64,000 bases of DNA. It comes from Cotesia glomerata (taxonomy: Eukaryota; Arthropoda; Insecta; Hymenoptera; Braconidae). The notes beneath the pieces are model-generated. The model was given only the letters and a program-made list of their open reading frames with translations. It had not been told where the DNA came from and ran no database searches. This document shows positions 24,039-34,270 of the stretch, piece by piece. The stretch covers positions 22,946,144-23,010,143 of the forward strand of contig NC_058162.1 of assembly GCF_020080835.1 (NCBI RefSeq), given 5' to 3'. A program made the translations under genes and the position numbers. Position 1 is the stretch's first letter. Each line of letters opens with the position of its first letter.

Positions 24039-25811
24039 ATGGCTACACTATCAAGAAATTTGAAGACAGCGATTCACTTTGGTGACGTTAAGGAAGTGAA
24101 AAAACTGTTAAAATCGTCAGTGAAAAAACCATTAAGCGACAATCCTCTGATTTGTGGAGGTTATAATTTATTGAAACTTGCAATTGGACTCAGGAAAAAA
24201 GATATCGCAAAGTTGTTGATCAAGAAAGGTGCAAGAGTGAATAAAAAACATCGTGATGGTTCGTTTTCTCCCTTACACTTTGCGGTCCGCCAAAGATACT
24301 CTGATCTCGTGGAAGAGTTAGTTAAAAAGGGTGCTGAACCAAATGATTTTGCTCATAACAACATCACTCCGTTGTACTTGACCATAGGATTTCTTCCTGA
24401 TTTTCACAACCAATTTCCGACTGTGAAAATAATGAAGTGTCTATTAAATTATGGTGCGGATCCAAATCTTAAATTTAAGCGACCCGATCAAAATGGATTT
24501 ACTTCTTTATATGTATCTTGCCATGTTGAAAGTAACCAACATGTCAAGTTACTTTTGAAGAACAATGTCGACGTTAATGCAAGAAACGGCTCCAATGGTG
24601 TCATTCCAATCAGTTTGGCTGTGGTAAGCGACTCAGAAGAATCGGTCAAATTGACCTCGTCACTTTTGGAGTACGGTGCCAAACCGAACTTCATAATAAG
24701 TACTGGATTCATTGAAAGTTCAATTGATGATGGACCAATAAAGGAAAGGATCAAGTCTTTTGGTAATCCAACACCATTGCATGCTACAATAGCCAACCAA
24801 GATGTTGAAAAAATTGAGCTATTGATCAACTACGGAGCTGACATTAATTATAGGACTGAATCATTTAAGAGGACTCCATTGATGTTGGCTATTGAAGAGT
24901 ACAATCCTGCAATAGTTGAACTGCTACTCAGGAAAGGTGCTAGAGTTGATGTCTCCGATGAAGCCGGTATGTCACCATTGCATTACATCATAAGCAATCC
25001 AAAAAACTCCAATAGTCCATTTAGTCTCGACATGCTGGAAGAGTTTGAAGTTGAAAAATTGACGATACTTGAACTTCTCATAAGATTTGGGGTGAATCTT
25101 GATCAGACATCATTTCTGACGCTCGCTGCTGCTCACGGACATCGAAAAATTATTGAACGTGTTCTACTTCGTGATGTAGATCTTCGGCGAGTTGATTATA
25201 CCATCCTACAAGCAGCTAAATTAAATTTAAGCTTGCTTTCAGAAGATCAAATTAGTGATCAGCGATTCATGGAGAGAATTTTTGATGTTTTTAAAAAAAC
25301 AGAACTTTGTTTAATACGCGCCATCCTCCGAAGACATTACACTTGTAGACCAGTGGAAGGTGACATCTTGTCGAGGGTTCGCTCGACACCAGTTAATGAC
25401 TTTTGGGATCGTAAGAATTACATCGCTTCTGTTCAAGCTGTTGAATTTCGTATATTACAACGTCTTCAAAAAATGAAAGAAGATAAAATAGGTGATCGTA
25501 ATATTACAGTTTGGCATTTGTTAACTTCTTCTCAGGATCGATTAACCAACCATGTCTCCCATCAAGACGTGAGAAGCGTTAATATTGATCAATATCGTGA
25601 TCAATATCATCCATACATCAATAAAATAAAAAATCGATTCAACGCTGCTCTGGAGAGAAGAAGATTACTGGACACGTCTAGAGAAATTCTTTTTAACGTG
25701 TTCCAAAATTTGCCAATTGAGTGTTGTGATAAAGTTTTAACTTACCTTCATCATGAACATTTAAGTGTAATAAACAGTCAGTTTAATTACATTATTGATA
25801 ATAATAATTAG
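24039..25811 (+). CDS. Ankyrin-repeat protein with C-terminal PRANC-like domain, copy 1
   Basis: Intronless 590-aa gene. The frame is open upstream but only through a TTG, so the ATG at 24039 (MATLSRNLKTAIHFGDVKEV) is the start. Residues ~5-420 form about nine ankyrin repeats, with signatures such as GSFSPLHFAVRQ, LLNYGADPN, TPLHATIANQ, LLINYGADIN, RTPLMLAIEE and LLLRKGARVDV. Residues ~420-535 are helical and unassigned. The last ~50 residues contain LFNVFQNLPIECCDKVLTYL, an F-box-like PRANC signature. In poxviruses, Wolbachia and parasitoid wasps, Ank-PRANC proteins link an SCF ubiquitin ligase (PRANC) to targets bound by ankyrin repeats; the same role here is inference. No signal peptide or membrane segment. 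Lack of introns fits horizontal or retro origin. Confidence 0.9.
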   Translation: MATLSRNLKTAIHFGDVKEVKKLLKSSVKKPLSDNPLICGGYNLLKLAIGLRKKDIAKLLIKKGARVNKKHRDGSFSPLHFAVRQRYSDLVEELVKKGAEPNDFAHNNITPLYLTIGFLPDFHNQFPTVKIMKCLLNYGADPNLKFKRPDQNGFTSLYVSCHVESNQHVKLLLKNNVDVNARNGSNGVIPISLAVVSDSEESVKLTSSLLEYGAKPNFIISTGFIESSIDDGPIKERIKSFGNPTPLHATIANQDVEKIELLINYGADINYRTESFKRTPLMLAIEEYNPAIVELLLRKGARVDVSDEAGMSPLHYIISNPKNSNSPFSLDMLEEFEVEKLTILELLIRFGVNLDQTSFLTLAAAHGHRKIIERVLLRDVDLRRVDYTILQAAKLNLSLLSEDQISDQRFMERIFDVFKKTELCLIRAILRRHYTCRPVEGDILSRVRSTPVNDFWDRKNYIASVQAVEFRILQRLQKMKEDKIGDRNITVWHLLTSSQDRLTNHVSHQDVRSVNIDQYRDQYHPYINKIKNRFNAALERRRLLDTSREILFNVFQNLPIECCDKVLTYLHHEHLSVINSQFNYIIDNNN

Positions 25812-25820
25812 AAAAATTCT

Positions 25821-25912
25821 CATGGTTTAGGCCTACTGGGGACCCACCATGTAAAATAATGGGAATGCATTCCTCCACACAGTACCTCATGGGTGATGCG
25901 GAAAGCTGTGTA
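25821..25912 (+). ncRNA. Compact structured motif downstream of ankyrin gene, copy 1
   Basis: Starts 9 bases after the stop codon. CATGG and CCATG enclose TTTAGGCCTACTGGGGAC. Then comes ACAGTACCTCATGGGTG, with ACC/GGT pairing around TCATG, and GCGGAAAGC, closed by CACAG...CTGTG. The same core (TAGGCCTACTGGGGA, TACCTCATRGGTG, GGAAA) occurs downstream of the unrelated CRC ORF at 46557-46637, where the first helix is CGTGG/CCACG: one compensatory pair change. Role unknown: 3'-end processing element, ribozyme-like fold or transposon remnant are all possible. Confidence 0.5.
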
Positions 25913-26217
25913 TATAATCAAATTAAATATTAAACCAAAAATTTCTGAAAACAGAATCTACAGTTTAAAATTTTATTTCAGTTATATTTTTAAAAATTGA
26001 CTGGAATTCAACTTTCAGTAGTCTAACTATATAACATGATAAAAATTGAAAATCAAAATATTTTCAACAACGAATGTAATAGCAAATTTCATAAAATGAT
26101 ACTATCCTGACGAGATAATTTTAGGTATCAATAAACATTCGGGTATTAAAATTAAGGCTTACTTGAAGAGCAATCAGATAAAGATATCAGAAGTCCTATA
26201 AAATATCACATTCAAAA

Positions 26218-27385
26218 CACTGTTAAAAATTTCTATTGTAATTGTATAAGATATGTATTGGAAGCTAATAGGCAAAACATTTATTTAAAATTACAATCGG
26301 TTATAGTAATATTACAAAACATATATAGCTCTGTGAGGTTACTAATTTTACGAAACGGTTTTGTAATTTTACAAATATTTTTAGATTAGCTAAGTTTGTA
26401 AAATTATAATACTTTTCTTGAATTTTGTTTTAACTGAAATAATAAAAAAGAAAGATTTGATTTAATATTTGTTGTCATTTTATTTTTATCAAGCGCTGAC
26501 TATAGGTTTTGAATCTCACGTAGACCTATTTATAACAACTTAGATGATATAAAGTGAAAATAATATTTACCCTAACTAAAAATCGAACGCGAGCCGCGCG
26601 CTTGCCAGACCGATACCTAACGCCCTACGCCGTACAACCGATAGGTGCTTCAACATCTTATTATTTTTATAAGATAATCCTATGTGGTGATTGAGCATTA
26701 CGGCTTATTATTTATCATTTACATTATTTGTGTTATTTGATGCTGTTTATTGATGGAAAATAACTAACTTTCACATTATTTATAATTCATTGAATATTAT
26801 AAAAATTAAAGTCTAACATATACTCATTAAAATATATTGATTTCGAAATGATCGTTTGAGCGTAATATTAAAATTTATAAAAGATAAATGATGCCTCGAA
26901 TTTATTATTGCAAATAAACAACCATAGACTAAAAATTAGTAAAAATAAATATGAAGGACATTGTTATTTTTTGATATATCAGTCTCATTTTTGTAAAACT
27001 GGAAAGTATTGTTTTTAAAATTGGAAAACAGTGAAGTAAAAAAATAAAAAAAGCTTCTTAAATTTTTTATGAGATTATTGTAATATAAATTACAATATTT
27101 TTTTGTGATTTTACATATAATTATGCCGAATCAGATCACAAATAATGTTTGCAAAATTAAAAAGCTTTTTCTTAAAAATTGACCAACGGTTCTGTAATAT
27201 TACAATGCGTGTTAGGTTTATACAAGAAGATTGTAAAATTACAATACATCTTAGTAGATTTCCTGACAGGTGTTGGAAAATTACATAAATTGTATTTTAT
27301 TTCGCATTGCTATACACTGATTTGTAATTTTACATATCATTTGTTTTGTAATATGATTGTAATTTTACAAAAATTTTTAACAGTG
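26218..27385. mobile_element. TIR element with GTAATTTTAC subterminal array, copy 1
   Basis: Bounded by CACTGTTAAAAATTTCTATT and AAAAATTTTTAACAGTG. Both ends are followed inward by many copies of TTGTAATTTTACA or TTGTAAAATTACAA (e.g. 26365-26415, 27190-27375), which look like transposase-binding repeats. The 78-codon frame at 27179 is a by-product. Copy 2 of this element (36448-39157) is interrupted. Confidence 0.65.
26576..26652 (-). other. tRNA-like sequence (SINE head), copy 1
   Basis: On the minus strand: CGGCGTAGGGCGTTAGGTAT (A-box side), GGTCTGGCAAGC (anticodon-arm-like) and CGCGTTCGATTTTTAG (B-box-like). GC-rich against AT-rich flanks. The B box deviates from GGTTCRANYCC and the arms pair poorly, so I take it as a SINE or pseudo-tRNA. 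The copy-2 equivalent is 36811-36887. Confidence 0.45.
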
Positions 27386-27767
27386 AAGTTATTCAAGAAA
27401 GAAAGTCACATGTAGAAAATTTTAATTTGCTAATTTAATTAATAAAAAATCAAAAATGATTGGAAGTCGGCGAATTTATGGAAATAAAGTTAGCAAACAC
27501 CTGACAATTTTTAGAATTCTTCTTATTAAAAAATTTATAACAAAATAATTATTTCTTAATTCCACATATAGAGAATTTAAAAAACAATGCATGAAATTTT
27601 TTACAATATTTTTTTAGTTCTAATTTAATTAATGAAAAAAATATAAAAAATTGTTAAATGTCTGCTAACTTTGCTATCATGGCTAATTTTAGTATCATTA
27701 GTTTTTCAAGTAGTTCTTTTCACTTGCACTTAGTCTATTTAATAGAATATGAGTCTATTATTTGAAT

Positions 27768-28115
27768 ATTTTTTTTTTCAAATTGTTCTTCTTTACGACG
27801 GATTTATGATAAAAATGATAAAAAGTACGAACATTTAATATTTTAGTAATTTTTTTTCATTTAAAGTTCAAAGATTTTTAAATTATAATATTCTGAATTT
27901 TTTTTTTATTTATTCTATTTTTATTGCTCTTTAAGAAAAAAAAAATGTTTCAATTACGGGAAAAAATAGCATCGTTGCCATTTCATTAAAATCCACCTAA
28001 AATCGTAAATTTTTCAAATTCGAATGAAAAAAAAATCATCAAAATATTCAATTTTTCCTATTTTTTAACACTTTTATCATAAATCCGCCGTGAAGAAGAA
28101 TTTGAAAAAAAAAAT
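27768..28115. mobile_element. Fold-back MITE (GGATTTATGATAAAA arms)
   Basis: The left arm TTCTTCTTTACGACGGATTT and right arm ATCCGCCGTGAAGAAGAATT are inverted repeats, followed inward by TATGATAAAAATGATAAAAA and its counterpart. Same family as the element at 56132-56518, which keeps GGCGCATTTATGATAAAA. The paralogue in copy 2 is at about 39540-39880. Confidence 0.55.
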
Positions 28116-28199
28116 CAAAAAGATCAATTTCTCGATTTTTTACATTCAATACTAGGTGGAGTCCTACTTCTGCATGGTTACCATTATTTTTCATGAGTA

Positions 28200-28624
28200 A
28201 GTACCTTTAGTTTTAAAAGGTTAAAAATGACAATCTCAAAATTCTCTACGGAATACTTTTTCAATTTTTTAATTTCAAATTTTGAAGGTCTATTAAGATC
28301 TAAAAAATCTTTAAATTTCATCAGTCATCTTTGAATGCGGCTAATTACTTTCCAAGATATTTAAAATCCGTACATCCTTACATTCAAACTATAAATGTGT
28401 CTTCATTTTAAAATTCAAACTAAGCAAGAAAAAATTGAATTAATATTTTTTTATGAGCAAGTATCTATATTTTGAAAAGGTTAAAAATTTCAAACTCAAA
28501 ATTCTATACAGAATACTTTTTCAATTTTTCAAAATAATTACTTGTTTGTTTAATTTCAAATTTTTTGGGTCTTCTAAGATCTAAAAAATCTTCAAATTTC
28601 ATCAGTCGTCTTTGAATTCAACTA
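28200..28624 (-). repeat. Reverse copy of the TGTACGGATGT repeat field
   Basis: Two units with TGAGTAAGTACCTTTAGTTT, TACGGAATACTTTTTCAATT and ATCCGTACATCCTTACATTC-like text, reverse of the family at 14640-16500. It is cut off at 28624 by CCCGGGAAAAAATGATC. Copy 2 continues for another 340 bp (to 40740). Confidence 0.7.
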
Positions 28625-28805
28625 CCCGGGAAAAAATGATCAGACATGAACAGGCATGAGTCTTCAGGCCTGATCAGGTCTGAAAGCCCATTGTTACTTT
28701 TAATTAATTATTTTGCTTAATTTTATGGATATAGTATTTGATAGAGTCATACGGAATTCTCTGTAATAAATTAAAATAAAAAAAAAAAAATGATTACATA
28801 TAATT

Positions 28806-28895
28806 GTACGGCTATAATACCAGCAGTCACCCATCCAACTACTAACCACGCTCAATGCTGTTTAACTTTGGTGATATCCGTGTGCCTTGAAGTTC
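28806..28895 (-). rRNA. 5S-rRNA-derived sequence (pseudogene or SINE head)
   Basis: On the minus strand the sequence contains AAGTTAAACAGCATTGAGCG, then GTGGTTAGTAGTTGGATGGG and TGACTGCTGG. This is the 5S internal promoter order: box A, intermediate element, box C. The 5' half of 5S is not recognisable. A run of T on the minus strand follows (28780-28792), as a Pol III terminator or tail. It is a degenerate single copy, so more likely a 5S-derived SINE (SINE3-like) or pseudogene than a functional gene. Confidence 0.7.
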
Positions 28896-29832
28896 CCGCC
28901 TGCTGTGCTGCTATTTTATGTGACAACAATTCTATGAAATACATAACGTATCGAATAAGTTTATCATAAATATAATATAAAAATTGATTATATTATATGT
29001 TTTGATAGTTCTGATTTATTTATTTGACCGAATCTCATTATAACATCACATTTATTTAAATAATAAAATAAGTAATGATTTTAATATTAGGCAAAAGCAG
29101 AGCAGACCAAAACATCCCATAGTAAATGTAACAAAGGCCCTAGGTGTATAAGCATGGTGAATTTGCCCCTGAAAGATATCAGCTCGATACTGCGAGGATT
29201 TTTAGGTACTAATGAGATAATAAGACCCTGAAAATTTCAGCTTTCGAAACCAATCGGTTTTCGAGAAAAAGCCGAATATGTAAAAATCAGATAAAATGAA
29301 TATTCTCAGGGACTATTTTATTGATTGACTTCTACTCGGGATATGTTTTGAAGGTTGATGGTAGCTTTTCGGAAAAAAATTGGGAGCTTAATTGATCGAC
29401 CATAACCTCGAAAAAATGACGTTTTAGTTTTAATTTCGATTTTTCACTATGATACGGTTCTGGTACAATTATGTAACAATTTTTTTTTGATTCCTCATCC
29501 ATTTTCCTATAGATTTATGTGCTTTGAAAATTTTTAAAAAACGTACGCCATATAGCAAAAAAATAAAAATCACTTTTTAAGCAAGTATTTACTTGATTTA
29601 TATGTTTAAAGTATGAATCATTATTTTTATAGTTTTCATATGTTCTTGAATCTTATTTACAAAAATCATTCCTGCATCAGCAGTTAAATCTTTTAAAATC
29701 ATATAATATCAACTAAAATATCATAAACATTATATACTTATAAAATAAGAAATAGATTTCAGTTTGTAAATTATAAAAACTTAACAACAAATGAAAGATA
29801 TACTTGAGGAAAAAATACATAATCATATTTTA

Positions 29833-30556
29833 TCAGTCTTCATCTCTATCCTCTTCAATCACAGGTAAAACATTGTCTGTATCAAATAATTTGCTGAGTA
29901 TTTCAGCAGGCCTCAGAATCTTTGTTAAATATCTCCCGTGTGATAAATAATAAACGACAGCAGCGACATGAGAGCAACATCCAATTGTTCTCAGACCATT
30001 TGCACATTCACAACTATGCCTCAATATGCTTTTTGGACCAATATCATTTATTTTATACTTAATAAAACATCTATAAACCTTTTTATTAATATGTCTGGAT
30101 AGAATTAGAACTTTGAATATGTTTGACTGGTCTTTTACATATTGAATTGTGAGATTACCTGCTTCATCAAGCATTTCTGCTAAATAGGAAACGGCCTGCT
30201 TCAATTGATAGGAACCAGTGAAAAAAATACGTAGATCTATTTCTGTCATTTCCGGAAATTCTTTTAGAGTTTCAGATGAAATTGTTTGAAACGTCAATTT
30301 TTTACGCTGCCAGCCATTTTTTTGAACGTCGTCAGCTAACGTATTCACTACATTACTTTGCGATTTCATTGTTTCGATGACTTCATCCAAAAACTCTGAG
30401 TCGGAAGTTAGATGCTTACTATACATATTATGCAAGAATGAGGCAATCTTAAAAAAACTTCCAATCCTAGGAAGCATTTTGTTGTCAAGTCTTTGATCGA
30501 GTAAATGATATTTTTGTTTTAACATCCCATGAACTGCCTCTACGGCCCAACGAATT
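29833..30556 (-). pseudogene. C-terminal part of DDE-type transposase with SWIM zinc finger
   Basis: The minus frame reads RWAVEAVHGMLKQKYHLLDQ at its start (open from 30556, first ATG at 30525) and runs 230 codons to a stop at 29833. RWxVExxxGxLKxKxxxLD and RIGSFFKIASFLHNMY resemble the end of the DDE catalytic core in insect transposases of this class. Residues ~155-200 hold CECANGLRTIGCCSHVAAVV, a SWIM-type CxC...CxH finger. The N-terminal catalytic part is missing because the frame is broken exactly where duplicated unit 2 begins (30558). It is therefore a fragment, and the breakpoint post-dates the insertion of this transposon. Family name not certain. Confidence 0.7.
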
Positions 30557-32163
30557 TTAAAAAATTAGGGCGTCAAACCAGAAGACCCCTTAATTAAGGT
30601 TCTCTTTAACTTCCCGCTAAGAAAATTGAAAATTTTTTTTTTTTGCTTCATTTTGATCTTTTTTAACTTCCCATTCTCATTATTAAGCTGAAAGATCTCA
30701 ATTTTTTTTTTTATTTTGAACTTCACTAATTACACCTTTCACTTTTGATGTAATGTCTGGCAAGAGAGAAGACAAAACTCCTGATGTTTTGAAAGCAAGT
30801 AGTATAAATCTTGCTTTGCTCAGTCAGCGCATTCTTACCTGATATTATCTCGATTTATCGTCTTTGTGTGTGTGTGAGTAAATTAGTTTTTGTCGTACGG
30901 TTTCTCAACAACGAATCAACCGATTGAATTCGACGACACGTCATTCGAAAGAGTTTATCAAAACTTAGATCTGATTAGATTTGAGATTTAATCCATCGAG
31001 CCATTCCGAAAAAAATTGAAAAAAAAAAAAAAAATTTAATTTTTATGTTTTTTAAAAATAACGTTAAAGCGTACGAAAAAAACATAATAAAACCATGTAT
31101 ACATTTTTTGTACTTAAAAAACTGCGTCAAATGCTTTTTTAAAAATGAAAATCGAACAAAGCATTCAAAAGTTATAGTTGTTAAAAAATTCACAAAATTT
31201 TTTTTTTCCGTGTTTTTTTAAGATATCTTCCAGATTTCTCAACCAATCAAGATAAACCTGAAAATTTTCTTTTTATGCTTAAAAAACTGCGTCAAATGCT
31301 TTTTCATAAAATGAAAATCGAACGACGTATTCTAAAGTTATAGTTGGTGAAAAAAAAAAACCATTTTAAGGCGTGTCAAATTCAAACACATTTTTTTTTT
31401 TTTTTTTCAACACGACATTTTTTGCTTACTAATATATGAACTTTCTTTAATGAGTCACAAAGATTTATTTATTACCTTCCATGAAATATTTGCAACTAAT
31501 ATGTATATAATAATTTATGTGTAACAAACGTTCAAATTTTTTTAACAAAATCTTTTCACATGATGTCAAAAATAACAATCGTCTAAACAATAGAAAAAAA
31601 ATTTTAGTAAATTTTAGATTTTGAAACAAAAAATACTATTATTAATAGTGAAAAAATAAGTAGAAAAAGGAAACAATTAAATCAGACAATCTGTCTAGGC
31701 GCCACACTAATACAATAAGACAATGAGTTGACAAATTTTGAAATGCATATACGTTAAATAATAAACGCTTCATGAAAACTTTGCGCCGGCGCCTAAAAGT
31801 AAGCAAGCATAAATTATCTTTTGTGAGTACTTGCTATTGTCACTGATCCTAGGCGATAATATCCTGCTAAGAATTCACACTTTGGCTACCTAGAAGGTTC
31901 TAAGTTTTACTGCTCACTTAAATTTATACCTAAAACATTTGTTAAATAGAATATAAAACCTGCGGTGTAACTCTGAGTTGAAATTTTATTGTAGACTTTA
32001 AGTAGCCAATAGAAAAACTACACAATAGAGCTAATAAATAATTTTTGTATCGAAAACCTCTTGTCAGAGTATAAGCTGATGAACCATGACGTACGTAAAA
32101 GTCTATCTTCTCACAGCATTATAATATTAGTTAACATTACTTTGTCGTTTCTGTTTAAATACT

Positions 32164-32230
<67 letters not shown>

Positions 32231-33339
32231 ATGGCAAAAAAAAACGAATTTTATAAAATTTCAAGTCTGCTATGTAATTAAGTTAATTTACTATGTTTTT
32301 AAGAGCTGTCTTCAGTGATCACAAAAAATTTTTTTAGAGGTTGCTCAAAATTTTTGAAAATGTTCAATATCATTCCGAACGGGATTTTTTCTTTTTAAAT
32401 TTTTGTTTCTCGTCATATTAATATTTTTTGAATCAAAAATTATGTATAAATCAAAAAATTCAAGTCAAAATTTTGATTTTTTAAGTTCACTCAAAATTTT
32501 TAAAATTTTTTTATGTAAAGAAAAATTTGAAATAAACTTTTCGATTTCATTTAAATCTAAATAAATAGAAAATTAGGAAAACAGTTGACCTTAAAGGCCA
32601 TTCCTGCAACTTCCCGCTAATTCCATACCTAAGCGCTCAACATTTCATTTATTTTGTTTTTGAGCTCTTTGAGCTCAAAAATATAATTTTTGTGTTATTT
32701 TGAGCTCGGAGAGCTCAATGAGATAGTGTTTGAGCTCTTCGAGCTCAAAAGTCTGATAAAAATTTTATAGAACTTCATTTTTAAAATTTTCAAACCGCAA
32801 TAACTTTTGAATGAATCAACCGATTCTCTTGCGGTTTACTGCATTCAACGTAGTTTTTTGAGCTCTTTAAAAAATATTAGGGAGCGAACTGTTCAAACTC
32901 AAATTCTTATTTATTTTTATTTCTTTTTTTCCTTGGTTAAAGACCCAAAAGTCAGAAGTCCAATTACAGGGTCACTTGACAAATTTATAACAGTTAAAAT
33001 ATATTAATTTAAATAAATATGTATCTTAACTAAATCATATAATGGCACTTAAAATAAGTATAGAGATTAACTATTATGTAAGAGAATAACTATTGTGTAA
33101 CGAAAAATTTTTTCTGTTAATACGAATACCCATCGTTAATTTTTTGCTTAATTCTATGAACTATATGCTGGGTAAAGGTAGGTAAATTCAGACAATGGCT
33201 AGGCATGTTCCTAGGCATTCTTATCTGTTATTATCTAAATTGATCATCTTTTGGCTAACAGAATAAAGAGTACACCTTAATTATTTAATGAAATTATTCT
33301 CATTTATTTTTATTTCTTTCTTTCCTTGGTTAAATATCT

Positions 33340-33799
33340 AAAAATAAAAAGGTCAATGACAGAGTCACTTGACAAATTTATAACAGTTAAAATATTAATT
33401 AAAGAAAATATGAATGTTAACTAAATTATATAATCGTACTTAAATTAAATATAGAGATCAACGATTGTGTAAGAGAAAATTTTTTTTGTTAATAAGAATA
33501 TCTATAGTTAAAGATTGGTTAAGGAGATTCAAGCGTTTTTAATGGTTATCGAAAACTCCAACTTTAAAATTTGAAATTTTACAAATGTTAAGATAAATGT
33601 ACTATACATTCACTATTAAAATTATTAGAGAATGTACCGTATAGTTATTGAGAAAAAATGATTAAAAACCGTGTTTTTTGAATCCTTACGTCTCCTTTCC
33701 AACTTTGAGCTCTCAAAAACTCATATAAGAAAATTGAATAAGCGTAGAGCCAAATTATGTATTTACGAGTTATTGTCATCATTAATAATATATTATTAA
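33340..33799 (+). other. Copy-2-specific block with internal duplication
   Basis: 460 bp absent from copy 1. Its first ~170 bp (CAGAGTCACTTGACAAATTT...) are a diverged repeat of 32955-33130 just upstream. Copy 1 probably had the same block and lost it when the A-tailed retroposon-like block (23372-23568) replaced it, or the reverse. No gene. Confidence 0.6.
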
Positions 33800-34270
33800 A
33801 TAATATCCTTAATAAATAATTAAATATTTTTCATTTCATTTCGTATTTATGTATTAAAAACTTTTATGTATTTCACAGTATTAAATTTCTTTGAAATTTT
33901 TAATTCTGGATAAAAAAAAATCAAAAAAATTATTTTTCTTTAAATTTTGCCATTTACCCTTTCCTAGCTTTGAATTTCGAGGGTATCGGTGGGACTTGCT
34001 TTGGGATCCAACCAACCGCAGTTGTGCAAGTATTGGCCCGGTATCCTTACCACCATATTGAGAAACGTAAAAGAGTGGGAGTAATGTGGAGGGGGTAGGG
34101 AAGGTTTGGAAACCAGGCTGTAGATCTCAATCAATTATTCCTTGCGGATTTTTCATACAGTACATACCTGTGCAAAACGTTCAAGCTTTTTACGAAGTCT
34201 AAGTGCTACTTTGAATTTTTGTATTTCAAAATTGTTAAGTAGTTTTATTTATTACTTACCAAAATTTACA

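Larger units (their letters stand above)
18239..28624 (+). repeat. Duplicated segment, copy 1 (ankyrin-PRANC unit)
   Basis: Direct, highly similar copy of 30558-40400. Similarity starts exactly at TAAAAAATTAGGGCGTCAAA and ends at AATTCAACTA. In the ankyrin gene I count about 16 substitutions in 1.77 kb (~99% identical), so the duplication is recent. Copy 1 differs from copy 2 by a 2.4 kb Helitron segment (19943-22327), a longer GT microsatellite (18544-18583 against 14 bp), a 197 bp retroposon-like block (23372-23568 in place of 460 bp), and 211 bp at 26927-27137 that is absent from copy 2. Confidence 0.9.
28625..30557. other. Spacer between the duplicated units
   Basis: Unduplicated 1.9 kb. 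It opens with CCCGGGAAAAAATGATCAGA and inverted TCAGGCCTGATCAGG words, typical of a short palindromic element end. It then holds a 5S-like sequence and a 5'-truncated transposase gene on the minus strand. 29096-29460 is moderately GC-rich non-coding sequence, probably the 3' part of that transposon. Confidence 0.6.
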
